A DNA stretch of 64,000 nucleotides from Shinella zoogloeoides (GTDB taxonomy: Bacteria > Pseudomonadota > Alphaproteobacteria > Rhizobiales > Rhizobiaceae). How positions within the stretch are numbered: position 1 is the stretch's first letter; every line of letters starts with the position of its first letter. This document shows positions 17,168 through 26,491 of this stretch, one piece after another. Where the stretch lies: assembly GCF_022682305.1 (NCBI RefSeq), contig NZ_CP093528.1, positions 2,493,501 to 2,557,500 of the forward strand. The letters are read 5' to 3'. Made by a program: the position numbers and the translations under genes. The notes beneath the pieces were generated by a model. It was not told the origin of the DNA. It made no database searches and saw only the letters and a program-made list of their open reading frames with translations.

Positions 17168-18262
17168 ATGCTCTCCAGCATCCTGAAGGAACGCTTCCTG
17201 TTCATCGGCCTCGGCGCCGCGATCCTTGCCTATGCAACGGAGCACAGCCTGCTGGACATGGGGCGCCTGCCGGTTCTGCTCGCAGCCTTCGCGCTCGTCG
17301 TCACGATCATCCTCGTTTCCACCCGCATCGCCCACCATGCGGAAATCCTCGCCTCCAAGGTCGGCGACCCTTACGGCACGATGATCCTGACGCTTTCGGC
17401 GGTGCTGGTGGAGGTCGTGATCCTTGCGATCATGATGCAGAGCGAGACGTCGCCGACGCTGGTGCGCGACACGATCTACGCCGCCGTGATGCTCGATATC
17501 AACGGCATCCTGGGCCTCGCTGCTTTCCTCGGCGGCATCCGCCACGGCGAGCAGCCCTATAACGACGATTCCGGCAAGACCTATGGCGTGATGATCCTGA
17601 CGGCCATGGGCATTTCCATGGTCGTGCCGGAATTCGTGCCGCGCGAAAGCTGGCATCTCTATTCCGCCTTCACCATCGGCGCGATGATCACCCTTTACGC
17701 CGTGTTCCTGCGCATGCAGGTGGGCGCGCACAGCTATTTCTTCAGCTACGCCTATCCGCGCGCCGAACGGAAGGAAGGCCTGCCGAGCAAGGCCCCGGAC
17801 GAAAACGAGCCGACCGCATTCTCCATCGCCGTGATCGTCGTCGGCGTGGTGCTGATCGGCGCGCTCGCGGAAGTCATGTCCGTCCTGCTCGGCGCGGGCC
17901 TCAAGGGCTCCGGCGCACCGCCGGCACTGATGGCCGTGGTGGTCGCCGCGATCTCCGCCGCGCCGGAAATCCTGACGGCATTGCGCGCCGCGCTCGCCAA
18001 CCGCATGCAGTCGGTCGTCAACATCGCCATGGGCGCATCGCTCTCGACGGTCATCCTCACGGTGCCCGTCATGGAGGCGATCGCGCTCTATACCGGCCAG
18101 CCCTTCGTGATGGCCATGTCGCCGACACAGACCGTGATGGTCGCCATCACACTGATCGCCGCCGCCATAAACCTCAACGACGGCGAGACGAACGCCATCG
18201 AGGGGATGACGCACTTCATCCTCTTCGCCACCTTCATCATGCTGACATTGATCGGGCTTTAG
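17168..18262 (+). CDS. Calcium/proton antiporter (CaCA family, ChaA-like)
   Basis: The 364-residue inner-membrane protein has about 11 helices in two inverted halves. Each half contains the acidic CaCA repeat: LTLSAVLVEVVILAIMM in the first and VAAISAAPEILTALRAALANRM in the second. These Glu residues bind Ca2+ or Na+ in the family. A loop rich in charge (about 200 to 220) separates the halves. Likely role is Ca2+/H+ or Na+/H+ exchange for ion and alkaline pH tolerance. A start at 17141 would add nine polar residues (MHTSEEPAR). The stop overlaps the end of the convergent small gene by a few bases. Confidence 0.88.
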   Translation: MLSSILKERFLFIGLGAAILAYATEHSLLDMGRLPVLLAAFALVVTIILVSTRIAHHAEILASKVGDPYGTMILTLSAVLVEVVILAIMMQSETSPTLVRDTIYAAVMLDINGILGLAAFLGGIRHGEQPYNDDSGKTYGVMILTAMGISMVVPEFVPRESWHLYSAFTIGAMITLYAVFLRMQVGAHSYFFSYAYPRAERKEGLPSKAPDENEPTAFSIAVIVVGVVLIGALAEVMSVLLGAGLKGSGAPPALMAVVVAAISAAPEILTALRAALANRMQSVVNIAMGASLSTVILTVPVMEAIALYTGQPFVMAMSPTQTVMVAITLIAAAINLNDGETNAIEGMTHFILFATFIMLTLIGL

Positions 18263-18492
18263 CGGCGCATGCCGCCGACATGATACTCACCGGGGCCGTT
18301 GCGCATGGAACGGTACTTTTCCGGATTGTTGAAGAAGTAGTCCCAGACCGACATCGTGGCCGGCGCTTCGCTGACCACGATCTTGCCGCGCGGCGTCTCC
18401 TCGTTCCGCTCACCGTAATTATCGGCGGCAAGGGCGGATGTCGCGGCAACAAGCGCGAAAAGGGCGGCAAGGGAAAGAGATCTGGCTTTCAT
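18259..18492 (-). CDS. Small exported protein of unknown function
   Basis: The 77-residue precursor starts MKARSLSLAALFALVAATSALAADNYGER: a clear signal peptide with cleavage after ALA. This leaves a mature peptide of about 55 residues with no Cys and the sequence SVWDYFFNNPEKYRSM. I do not recognise a family. It is likely periplasmic. A longer start at 18519 would break the signal peptide. It has a consensus -10 upstream and its 3' end overlaps the antiporter stop by 4 bases on the other strand. Confidence 0.75.
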   Translation of the reverse strand: MKARSLSLAALFALVAATSALAADNYGERNEETPRGKIVVSEAPATMSVWDYFFNNPEKYRSMRNGPGEYHVGGMRR

Positions 18493-18522
18493 GGAACTGC
18501 TCCGGTGTTTCCGTATCACCGC

Positions 18523-18551
18523 ATTATATCGGTAACGAAGGCTAAAATTTC
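18523..18551 (-). promoter_or_regulatory. Candidate promoter of the small exported protein gene
   Basis: On the minus strand a perfect TATAAT (18523 to 18528) is preceded after 18 bases by TGAAAT. The -10 is about 30 bases before the ATG at 18492. Confidence 0.5.
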
Positions 18552-18570
18552 ACCGGCCGGGAACAAAAAA

Positions 18571-18588
18571 CCCGCCGTTGCCGGCGGG
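18571..18588 (-). terminator. Rho-independent terminator of aatA
   Basis: CCCGCCG (18571 to 18577) and CGGCGGG (18582 to 18588) with a 4-nt loop. On the minus strand it is followed by six Ts (plus-strand As 18565 to 18570). A T run on the plus side makes it possibly bidirectional. Confidence 0.85.
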
Positions 18589-18611
18589 TTTTTCATGCAG
18601 GAATGGGCCGC

Positions 18612-20122
<1,511 letters not shown>

Positions 20123-21043
20123 ATGGTGCGCTGCATGAGTGAGAAAAGTATTTTCTCCAACCTCGTCCGCCAGCCGGACGGCGCGTTCAGCGCGGTCTAC
20201 GGCCCCTATCTCCTGCAATCGGCGCTGCAACCGATCTTCCACGAGCGCGAGAACGGCCACTTGCAGATCGCCGCCTTCAAGGGCCTCATCCGCGCCAGCC
20301 TAGGGGATGTGCCTTCCTCTCCCGCGGAGTTCTTCCAGACCATACCGGAAGAGGAGCGCGGGGTCGTGGACGGCCTTTGCCGCAGTCTGCACATTCTCAA
20401 CACCGGCGCGCTCGGCCGCACCAATGCCACGCTGATCGTCGGCTTCCAGGCTGGCCTCTACGGCACGCAGGCGGCGATGCGGCAGGAGGAGGAGCGGCTG
20501 CGGCTTTGCGCGCACGAGGCGGGCATGCCGTTCGAGGCTATCGCCTGCGAAATCCGCGAGCATCCCGATGACGACCCCGACGCCATGGCGCAGTTCGCGG
20601 CACGGCTGCACGAAAGCGGCTTTTCCATCGCCATAGACGACTATACGGGCGAGGACAGCGACCTTGCCCGCCTGGAGCGTCTCGATCCGCAATTCGTGAC
20701 CTTCGACACGGCATGGCTGCGCGGCTTCGCAGAAAACTCCGCCGGCCTCGCCCTGCTGCGCGTCGTCGTCGGCCAGTTCGCGCAAAAGGGCATCCGCGCC
20801 GTCGTCGCCGGGATAGAGGAGCCGGACATGCTCGACCTCTGCCGCGAGATGGGCGGCCCCCTGATGCAGGGCTATCTCCTCGCCCGGCCCGAACTCGCCC
20901 CGACGACCTTCGACCTCAGCTTCCCGTATGAGGGCGAGGAGGACGCCTGGACGCCCGTCGAGCCGCTTCCGGCCGGCCTAGCGCCTGCCGCCGAAACCCG
21001 CGCCGCCCGCCCCCAGCGCCAGTTCGGCCGGCGGGGTGCCTAG
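20123..21043 (+). CDS. EAL-domain protein, probably catalytically degenerate
   Basis: The 306-residue soluble protein consists of one EAL-like domain (about 25 to 265) and a low-complexity tail. Landmarks are shifted from active c-di-GMP phosphodiesterases: the EAL signature position reads AAFKGLIR, the helix-3 segment reads IACEIREH, the DDFG site reads IDDYTGEDSDL, and the AEGVE site reads VVAGIEEPDM. Loss of the EAL triad suggests it binds c-di-GMP or a protein partner rather than cleaving it. Starts at 20123 and 20135 are both possible; neither has a strong ribosome site. No linked GGDEF gene. Confidence 0.8.
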   Translation: MVRCMSEKSIFSNLVRQPDGAFSAVYGPYLLQSALQPIFHERENGHLQIAAFKGLIRASLGDVPSSPAEFFQTIPEEERGVVDGLCRSLHILNTGALGRTNATLIVGFQAGLYGTQAAMRQEEERLRLCAHEAGMPFEAIACEIREHPDDDPDAMAQFAARLHESGFSIAIDDYTGEDSDLARLERLDPQFVTFDTAWLRGFAENSAGLALLRVVVGQFAQKGIRAVVAGIEEPDMLDLCREMGGPLMQGYLLARPELAPTTFDLSFPYEGEEDAWTPVEPLPAGLAPAAETRAARPQRQFGRRGA

Positions 21044-21217
21044 AACGGTGCAAAACAGCGATCTATTCGGCCGAACACCCTGAAAATCCATCTTTTTCCA
21101 CTTGCCATCCTTTCGCCACAATAAATGTCGGGACTTGCCGCAATTCGGTCCTTGTCGCGCCGATTTCGGCAGGCTTTTTCGGTACTCGCAGCGGAAAAAA
21201 GCCAAGAGGGGGACGCG

Positions 21218-21418
21218 ATGTTTCTGGATGAAGACAAGGTCGGCAGATCACCGAAGGCTCGCGAGTCGCGCGCCATGTTCCTGATCGCGATGACCGCGCT
21301 CGCCGCCTGTGTCGCCATGGTCGTCGGTCTAATGTCGCCGCCCGCAATCGCAATCGACACGATCAAGACCTCCGGCATCCACAAGACGACCTCCGAGACC
21401 CTGCCCACGCAAAAGTGA
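21218..21418 (+). CDS. Small single-pass membrane protein of unknown function
   Basis: The 66-residue product (MFLDEDKVGRSPKARESRA...) has a basic N-terminus, one hydrophobic helix (about residues 19 to 43, MFLIAMTALAACVAMVVGLM) and a short polar tail. A strong ribosome site (GAGGGGG) lies 5 bases upstream of the ATG. I do not recognise a family. A tail-out inner-membrane peptide is likely. It is followed at 73 bases by the sugar dehydrogenase gene on the same strand and may be co-transcribed. Confidence 0.65.
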   Translation: MFLDEDKVGRSPKARESRAMFLIAMTALAACVAMVVGLMSPPAIAIDTIKTSGIHKTTSETLPTQK

Positions 21419-21491
21419 CGCCCGGCACCGGCGTCGCTCTTGAAAGCCGCACGGCTCTAGGCCAGTTAACGGCGAAAGACGGGAGACGGCG

Positions 21492-22661
21492 ATGCGACGC
21501 AAGACAGGCAGCGGGAAAGAACTTATCGGCGGCATGGCCCTCGCCCTCCTTGCGGGCTGGTCGCTCCTTCCCCTTCCAGCCCACGCCGAAACCCGCGAAT
21601 TCCCCAGCAAGAAGGCCCCGCTCACCGTCGAAACGCTGGCAAGCGGCCTGCAACAGCCCTGGTCCGTCGAGGTCCTGCCGGAAGGCGGCTACCTCGTTTC
21701 CGAAAAGGCCGGCACGTTGCGCCTCGTGCGCGGCGGCAAGATCTCCGCCCCCATCGGCGGCGTGCCGGCGGTCGCCACGGACGGCCAGGGCGGCCTGCTC
21801 GACATCGCACTTGCGCCGGACTTTGCCGAAAGCCGCACGCTCTACCTCACCTATAGCGCGCGCGGCGATGGCGGCGCGGGCACGGCGGTCGCCAGGGCGC
21901 GGCTTTCCGACGACGGAACGCGGCTGGAGGACCTCACCCGCATCTTCCTGATGAGCCGCCTAACGCCAAAAGGCCAGCATTTCGGCTCGCGCATCGCGAT
22001 CGCCCGGGACGGCAGCCTGTTCTTCGGCATCGGCGACCGGGGCGAAGGCAGCCGCGCGCAGGACCCGCGCGACCATGCCGGCGCGATCCTGCACATCAAT
22101 CCCGACGGCACCCCGCACAAGGACAATCCCTTCCTCGGCACATCGGCGGGCCTTGCGGAAATCTGGTCGAAGGGCCACCGCAACCCGCAGGGCCTTGCCA
22201 TCGACCCGAAGGACGGCACGCTGCTGACGGCCGAACACGGCGCGCGCGGCGGCGACGAGATCAACAATCCGCAGCCCGGCCGCAATTACGGCTGGCCGCT
22301 CGTCTCCTACGGCCGGCACTATTCCGGCGCGGAATTCGACCTCGGCTCCTCGGCCGAGGGCTACGAGCCGCCGCTTTATTATTGGGACCCGTCCATCGCG
22401 CCGGGCGCCATCGCCGTCTATCGCGGCGCGATGTTCCCGGAATGGGACGGCAACCTCATCGTCGCCGCGCTAAAGTACCAGCTCGTCGCCCGCCTCGAAC
22501 GGGACGAAGGCGGCGCGATCGTCTCCGAGGAACGGCTGTTCGACGGCGAGTTCGGCCGCATCCGCGACGTCGTCGTCGCTCCGGACGGCGCCTTGCTGCT
22601 CCTGACCGACGAGGCGAACGGCGCGCTGCTGCGCGTCTCGCGCGACGACACGGCGGACTGA
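21492..22661 (+). CDS. PQQ-dependent aldose sugar dehydrogenase (YliI/Asd-like)
   Basis: The 389-residue protein has an N-terminal signal peptide (LIGGMALALLAGWSLLPLPAHA), so it works in the periplasm. The rest is the six-bladed propeller of soluble sugar dehydrogenases. Typical landmarks are LASGLQQPWSVEVLPEGGYLVSEKAG, LTPKGQHFGSRIAIARDGSLFFGIGDRG (contains the catalytic His region), WSKGHRNPQGLAIDP and LLTAEHGARGGDEIN. It oxidises aldoses using PQQ with Ca2+. No PQQ biosynthesis genes lie in the window, so cofactor supply cannot be judged. Confidence 0.9.
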   Translation: MRRKTGSGKELIGGMALALLAGWSLLPLPAHAETREFPSKKAPLTVETLASGLQQPWSVEVLPEGGYLVSEKAGTLRLVRGGKISAPIGGVPAVATDGQGGLLDIALAPDFAESRTLYLTYSARGDGGAGTAVARARLSDDGTRLEDLTRIFLMSRLTPKGQHFGSRIAIARDGSLFFGIGDRGEGSRAQDPRDHAGAILHINPDGTPHKDNPFLGTSAGLAEIWSKGHRNPQGLAIDPKDGTLLTAEHGARGGDEINNPQPGRNYGWPLVSYGRHYSGAEFDLGSSAEGYEPPLYYWDPSIAPGAIAVYRGAMFPEWDGNLIVAALKYQLVARLERDEGGAIVSEERLFDGEFGRIRDVVVAPDGALLLLTDEANGALLRVSRDDTAD

Positions 22662-22745
22662 CACGCTCCCTTGCCTAACGCCCGGCCGCCTGATAGCAGG
22701 AGGCCGGACGCAGTCGCGTCCATTTCCTCTCACAGGGTACGAGAC

Positions 22746-23648
22746 ATGACGCGCGTTCAGGCGAACCTTCTCCTGTTGCTGGCAGGCGCCATCTGGGGCG
22801 CGGGCTTCATCGCCCAGTCGACCGCGATGCAGGCGCTCGGCCCCTTCTGGTTCATCGGCCTTCGCTTCCTCGTCGCGACCTTCGTCGCCCTGCCCTTCAC
22901 GCTCTGGGAGAAAGCGCGGGCGACAGCCCCGTTGCGCACGAGAGACGTCGCCGGCTTCGTCCTGACCGGCCTTGCGCTGTTTGCCGGCGCCGCCTTCCAG
23001 CAGGTCGGCCTGCTCACCACGACCGTCACCAATTCCGGCTTCCTCACCGGCCTCTATGTCGTCTTCACCCCGATCCTGACGGTGCTGTTCCTGCGCCGCC
23101 GGCCGCACTGGGTCATCTGGCCCGCCGCGCTCACCGCCTGCCTCGGCATCTTCCTGCTCTCCGGCGGCACGCTGACCGCGCTGACGCTCGGCGACATGCT
23201 GACGGTCGCCAGCGCCGCGCTGTGGTCCGTGCAGATGATCTGCGTCGGCGTCTTTTCCGGTAGGTCCGGCCGGCCGATCGCGCTGTCGCTCATGCAGTTC
23301 GCCATCTGCGGCATTCTCGGCTGCGCCGCCGGCCTTCTCTTCGAATCCGTCAGCCTGGCCGCCATCCAGTCGGCGCTGCCGGAAATCCTCTATGCCGGCC
23401 TCTTCTCGAGCGGCATCGCCTTCATCCTCCAGAACATCGCCCAGCGCTATACGACCGCGCCGCAGGCGGCCATCTTCCTCTCCAGCGAGGCCCTGTTCGC
23501 CGCCCTCTTCGGCGTGGCGCTGCTCGGCGAGACCATCACGCCCGCCGGCTATGCCGGCTGCGCCATCATCTTCGTCGCGATCCTCGCGGTGGAACTGGTG
23601 CCGGAACTGCTGCGCGGCCGGCGCGCGGGCCAGCCCCTGGAGGCATGA
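22746..23648 (+). CDS. DMT superfamily (EamA) transporter
   Basis: The 300-residue inner-membrane protein has ten predicted helices in two EamA repeats (about 5 to 135 and 150 to 285). The N-terminal MTRVQANLLLLLAGAIWGAGFIAQSTAMQALGPFWFIGLRF and the C-terminal AAIFLSSEALFAALFGVALLGETITPAGYAGCAIIF are typical. Such proteins export amino acids or other small metabolites. Substrate unknown; no regulator adjacent. The gene starts 84 bases after the sugar dehydrogenase on the same strand. Confidence 0.88.
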   Translation: MTRVQANLLLLLAGAIWGAGFIAQSTAMQALGPFWFIGLRFLVATFVALPFTLWEKARATAPLRTRDVAGFVLTGLALFAGAAFQQVGLLTTTVTNSGFLTGLYVVFTPILTVLFLRRRPHWVIWPAALTACLGIFLLSGGTLTALTLGDMLTVASAALWSVQMICVGVFSGRSGRPIALSLMQFAICGILGCAAGLLFESVSLAAIQSALPEILYAGLFSSGIAFILQNIAQRYTTAPQAAIFLSSEALFAALFGVALLGETITPAGYAGCAIIFVAILAVELVPELLRGRRAGQPLEA

Positions 23649-24068
23649 GACCCGCCGCTCCGCGCGGCCTTCTTCTTTGCGCTCCGCAATATAAGTCGTA
23701 CCAATGCCGTGCAGGTCCCCGTAAAACCTGAGGGTTTTTTCGGCAATCGCCCGGAATTTGACCAAAGTGAGGCATGCCGGAGGTGTGCCAAAACTTTTGC
23801 TTGCCAATTTGAAGCAAACGCATCACTCTTGCGCCGTTCGGGCAATTTGCGAACACGGGAAGACCTTGAATAAATGCGCGCCGGAGACGCGAAACAATTC
23901 CGGGCGGCCAACATCTGGAACGGTCCTTGTGACCTTGTGGTTGGCTGGCTGCGGTGAAAACAGGACCCTTTCCTCAACCTCGAGAACTGCCTGCCTAACG
24001 CCCCTCGGGGCAAAACTGATGTGCTGCCCGCCGCCAAATATACGGGCAGAGAGAAAAGGACCTGACGC
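23649..24068. other. 420-base region upstream of the cold shock gene, structured leader
   Basis: No credible gene was recognised. After the DMT gene, CAGGT/ACCTG (about 23714 to 23735) precedes GAGGGTTTTTT and could be a weak terminator. GGAAC (23917 to 23921), 17 bases, then GGTT is one base short of an EcfG promoter and would give a leader of about 120 bases. Two hairpins lie near the gene: GCCCC/GGGGC (about 24000 to 24011) and CTGCCCG/CGGGCAG (24024 to 24030 with 24043 to 24049), the second ending 7 bases before the ribosome site AAAAGGA. Confidence 0.5.
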
Positions 24069-24284
24069 ATGGCCGAAACTGGCACCGTAAAATTCTTCAA
24101 CACCGAGAAGGGCTTTGGCTTCATCAAGCCCGACAACGGTGGTGCGGATATCTTCGTACACATTTCCGCTGTACAGGCCTCGGGCCTGAACGGCCTTTCC
24201 GAAAACCAGAAGGTAAGCTTCGACACGGAACCTGATCGCCGCGGCAAAGGCCCGAAGGCGGTTAACCTGCAGATCGCCGGCTGA
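24069..24284 (+). CDS. Cold shock protein (CspA family)
   Basis: The 71-residue single-domain OB-fold protein carries both RNA-binding motifs: RNP1 as KGFGFIKPD and RNP2 as DIFVHIS. It melts RNA structure and helps translation after cold or stress. AAAAGGA precedes the ATG at a good distance. The long leader with two hairpins fits the habit of csp mRNAs to be controlled by leader structure. A terminator follows at 24315. Confidence 0.95.
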   Translation: MAETGTVKFFNTEKGFGFIKPDNGGADIFVHISAVQASGLNGLSENQKVSFDTEPDRRGKGPKAVNLQIAG

Positions 24285-24314
24285 TCCGGCACTCTTCAGG
24301 ATTTTCAGTTGGAG

Positions 24315-24338
24315 CCCGGCAGAGATGCCGGGTTTTTT
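24315..24338 (+). terminator. Rho-independent terminator of the cold shock gene
   Basis: CCCGGCA, GAGA loop, TGCCGGG, then TTTTTT. Confidence 0.9.
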
Positions 24339-24421
24339 CGTTCAGCCTCCATTCAGCCTCTTTCTTCTAGTCTCGTGGCCATCATCGACCGGTAGAAGCC
24401 GGCGTTCAAAGGAACGATGTT

Positions 24422-24847
24422 ATGAATAAAACCATCAAGGCCATCGTGCTTTCCGCTGCAGTCGCCGCCACGACGCTCACCGCAACCGTTGGCGTCGCCG
24501 AGGCGCGCGACCGCCATGGCTGGAACAATGGCGGCTGGCACCATCGCGACCATCGCCGCCGCGACCGCAACGATGCCCTCGTCGGCGGCGCCATCGGGCT
24601 TGCCACCGGCATGATCATCGGCGGCGCCCTCGCCTCCCAGCCGCGTTACGACGACCGCCGCGTCTATGTGGAGCCGGATTACTACCCGGAACCCGAGCGC
24701 CGCGTGTACCGCCGCCCGGTCGCAAGCTACGAACCGTGGACGCAGTCCTGGTACGATTACTGCTCGCGCCGCTACCGCTCGTTCAATCCGGACAGCGGCA
24801 CCTTCGTCGGCTACGATGGCCGCGAGCACTTCTGCGTCGCCGGCTGA
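24422..24847 (+). CDS. BA14K family exported protein
   Basis: The 141-residue precursor has a signal peptide (MNKTIKAIVLSAAVAATTLTATVGVAEA). A His/Arg/Asp-rich stretch, a Gly-rich helix (ALVGGAIGLATGMIIGGALAS) and the C-terminal BA14K motif WYDYCSRRYRSFNPDSGTFVGYDGREHFC follow, with two Cys that can pair. BA14K proteins were described in Brucella as immunoreactive, lectin-like envelope proteins and occur across Rhizobiales. Expected location is periplasm or outer surface. Stands alone between two terminators. Confidence 0.93.
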   Translation: MNKTIKAIVLSAAVAATTLTATVGVAEARDRHGWNNGGWHHRDHRRRDRNDALVGGAIGLATGMIIGGALASQPRYDDRRVYVEPDYYPEPERRVYRRPVASYEPWTQSWYDYCSRRYRSFNPDSGTFVGYDGREHFCVAG

Positions 24848-24864
24848 TCGCGACGACTTTCAGC

Positions 24865-24891
24865 AAAACGGGCGCCCTCGGCGCCCGTTTT
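24865..24891. terminator. Bidirectional terminator between the BA14K and MBL-fold genes
   Basis: AAAACGGGCGCC and GGCGCCCGTTTT (12-bp perfect stem, 3-nt loop) between two convergent genes, with T runs on both strands. Confidence 0.9.
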
Positions 24892-24897
24892 CGTTTG

Positions 24898-25545
24898 TCA
24901 AAGCCCGCGCAGGAACGGATTGGTCCGCCGCTCCTCGCCGATCTTCCCGCCCGGTCCGTGGCCGCACAGGAAGCCGACCTCGTCCCCCAGCGGAAACACC
25001 TTGTCGCGGATCGAGGCCAGAAGCTGCTGATGGTCGCCGCCCGGCAGGTCCGTGCGGCCGATCGATCCCTGGAAAAGCACATCGCCGAGATGGGCGAAGC
25101 CCTGACTGCGGTTGAAATAGATCACGTGCCCCGGCGCGTGGCCCGGCGTGTGGTAGACCTCGAATTCGTGCGCGCCGAAGGAGACCTTGTCGCCATCCTC
25201 CAGCCAGCGGTCGGGCACGACATTGCTGACCTTCATCGGCACGCCGAACATCGAGGCCTGCGCCTCCAGCCGTTGCAGCAGCGAGAGATCGTCCTTGTGC
25301 GGGCCGATGATGTCGATGCCGAGCGCTTCCTTCAGTTCCTTTGCCCCGCCGGCATGGTCGATATGGCCGTGCGTCAGCCAGATCGCCTTCAGGTCGATAC
25401 CGTTATCCTTCACCGTCTGCAGGATCACCTCGACATCGCCCCCGGGATCGACGACCACGCCTTCCTTGGTGTCCACGTCGAAGAGAATGGTGCAGTTCTG
25501 CTGGAAGGGGGTGACGGGAATGATGCCCGCCTGAAGCATGCCCAT
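24898..25545 (-). CDS. MBL-fold metallohydrolase (glyoxalase II-like)
   Basis: The 215-residue cytosolic protein has the metallo-beta-lactamase zinc motif THGHIDHAGG (about residues 58 to 67), plus the later ligands HTPGHAPGHVIYF and a C-terminal CGHGPGG. It begins MLQAGIIPVTPFQQNCTILFD (after MG), typical of the small GloB-like YcbL group. YcbL-type enzymes hydrolyse thioesters such as S-lactoylglutathione, so aldehyde detoxification is plausible. Substrate not proven. Confidence 0.88.
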   Translation of the reverse strand: MGMLQAGIIPVTPFQQNCTILFDVDTKEGVVVDPGGDVEVILQTVKDNGIDLKAIWLTHGHIDHAGGAKELKEALGIDIIGPHKDDLSLLQRLEAQASMFGVPMKVSNVVPDRWLEDGDKVSFGAHEFEVYHTPGHAPGHVIYFNRSQGFAHLGDVLFQGSIGRTDLPGGDHQQLLASIRDKVFPLGDEVGFLCGHGPGGKIGEERRTNPFLRGL

Positions 25546-25613
25546 GGAATCCTCGCTCTGTTGCGCTCGTCGACCCCGTATAGCCGCAAGCGCCGGCGAA
25601 GACCAAGCGCCAA

Positions 25614-25775
25614 CTAGCGAAGGCTCGCCATCTCCTGCGCAGGGCCGGTCGCAAGCGTCGGCGAAACGGTCGAGAACAGCAGCGCGGCGACCGCGATATT
25701 GAGCGCCGCATAGAGATAGACGACCGGGCGGAGGCCCTTGGCAACCTGGTTCTGCTGCGTCGTGTTCGTTTGCAT
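25614..25775 (-). CDS. Small stress-type membrane peptide (53 residues)
   Basis: The product MQTNTTQQNQVAKGLRPVVY... has a polar N-terminus, one hydrophobic helix (about 19 to 40, VVYLYAALNIAVAALLFSTV) and a short tail. A ribosome site GGGGA lies 7 bases upstream of the ATG. I know no family. A perfect EcfG promoter lies about 55 bases upstream on the same strand, the main reason to accept this short gene as real and to link it to general stress. Likely an inner-membrane peptide. Confidence 0.7.
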   Translation of the reverse strand: MQTNTTQQNQVAKGLRPVVYLYAALNIAVAALLFSTVSPTLATGPAQEMASLR

Positions 25776-25828
25776 CGTTTCGTCCCCTGCTGTTTCCGGC
25801 CGTCTCGGCCCCTTGCGATCATTTCTAC

Positions 25829-25854
25829 AACGACGCGGGATTCCGGTCGGTTCC
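25829..25854 (-). promoter_or_regulatory. EcfG/RpoE2 general stress promoter of the 53-residue membrane peptide
   Basis: Minus strand GGAAC (25850 to 25854), 17 bases, CGTT (25829 to 25832). Perfect consensus, leader of about 50 bases. Confidence 0.75.
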
Positions 25855-25902
25855 AAGGGGAACAGGCCATGGCGGCAAGCTGTTGCGACGGGGCAACAGG
25901 GA

Positions 25903-26361
25903 TCAGAGCGGCAGGGCGGTGGTTTCCTTCAGCGTGTCCAGCACGATGGCCGTTTTCACATGGGAGACGGATTCGTGCGGCAGCAGCACGTCGTTGACGA
26001 AGGCCGAGAGCGCCTTCAGGTTCGGCACCACCACCTTGATGATATAGTCCATCTCCCCCGTCAGCGAGAATGCCTCCAGTACCTCCGGCAGGTTGGAGAT
26101 CAACCGGGCGAAACGCACCGCATTGTCGCGGTTGTGCGTCGAAAGCGTCACGGTAACGACGATGACGATGCCGAGATCGAGTTTCTCCCGATCCAGCTCC
26201 GCCCGGTAGGCGCGGATGATGCCCTCCTCCTCCAGCCGGATGCGCCGGCGCGAGCATTGCGAGGGCGACAGGTTGATGCGCTCCGAAAGCTCGTTGTTCG
26301 TCAGGCGCGCATCCTTCTGCAAATGCGCGAGCAGTTTACGGTCGAATTCGTCAAGCTGCAC
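25903..26361 (-). CDS. Lrp/AsnC family regulator divergent from the HPPD gene
   Basis: The 152-residue protein (GTG start) has the AsnC HTH (LDEFDRKLLAHLQKDARLTNNELSERINLSPSQCSRRRIRLEEEGII) and the RAM ligand domain (VTLSTHNRDNAVRFARLISNLPEV..., then GEMDYIIKVVVPNL). It is divergent from the 4-hydroxyphenylpyruvate dioxygenase gene, with 130 bases between the starts. By position it probably controls tyrosine and phenylalanine breakdown, with an aromatic amino acid as a likely ligand. No clear dyad was picked out in the shared region. Confidence 0.92.
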   Translation of the reverse strand: MQLDEFDRKLLAHLQKDARLTNNELSERINLSPSQCSRRRIRLEEEGIIRAYRAELDREKLDLGIVIVVTVTLSTHNRDNAVRFARLISNLPEVLEAFSLTGEMDYIIKVVVPNLKALSAFVNDVLLPHESVSHVKTAIVLDTLKETTALPL

Positions 26362-26491
26362 GGTCTTCCCCTTATTTTGTCATTTTACGCACAAACATCG
26401 CACGAGATTGGCAAAACGCAAGCACTACGCACGCACATTGCATGGAAACCGCGCCATACTTGCCGAACATCAATATCGAGGAGGACGAACG

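Noticed and set aside
23758..24090. Possible 110-codon gene ahead of the cold shock gene
   Set aside because: No ribosome site, no family likeness, and it runs through the hairpins and into the cold shock gene start.
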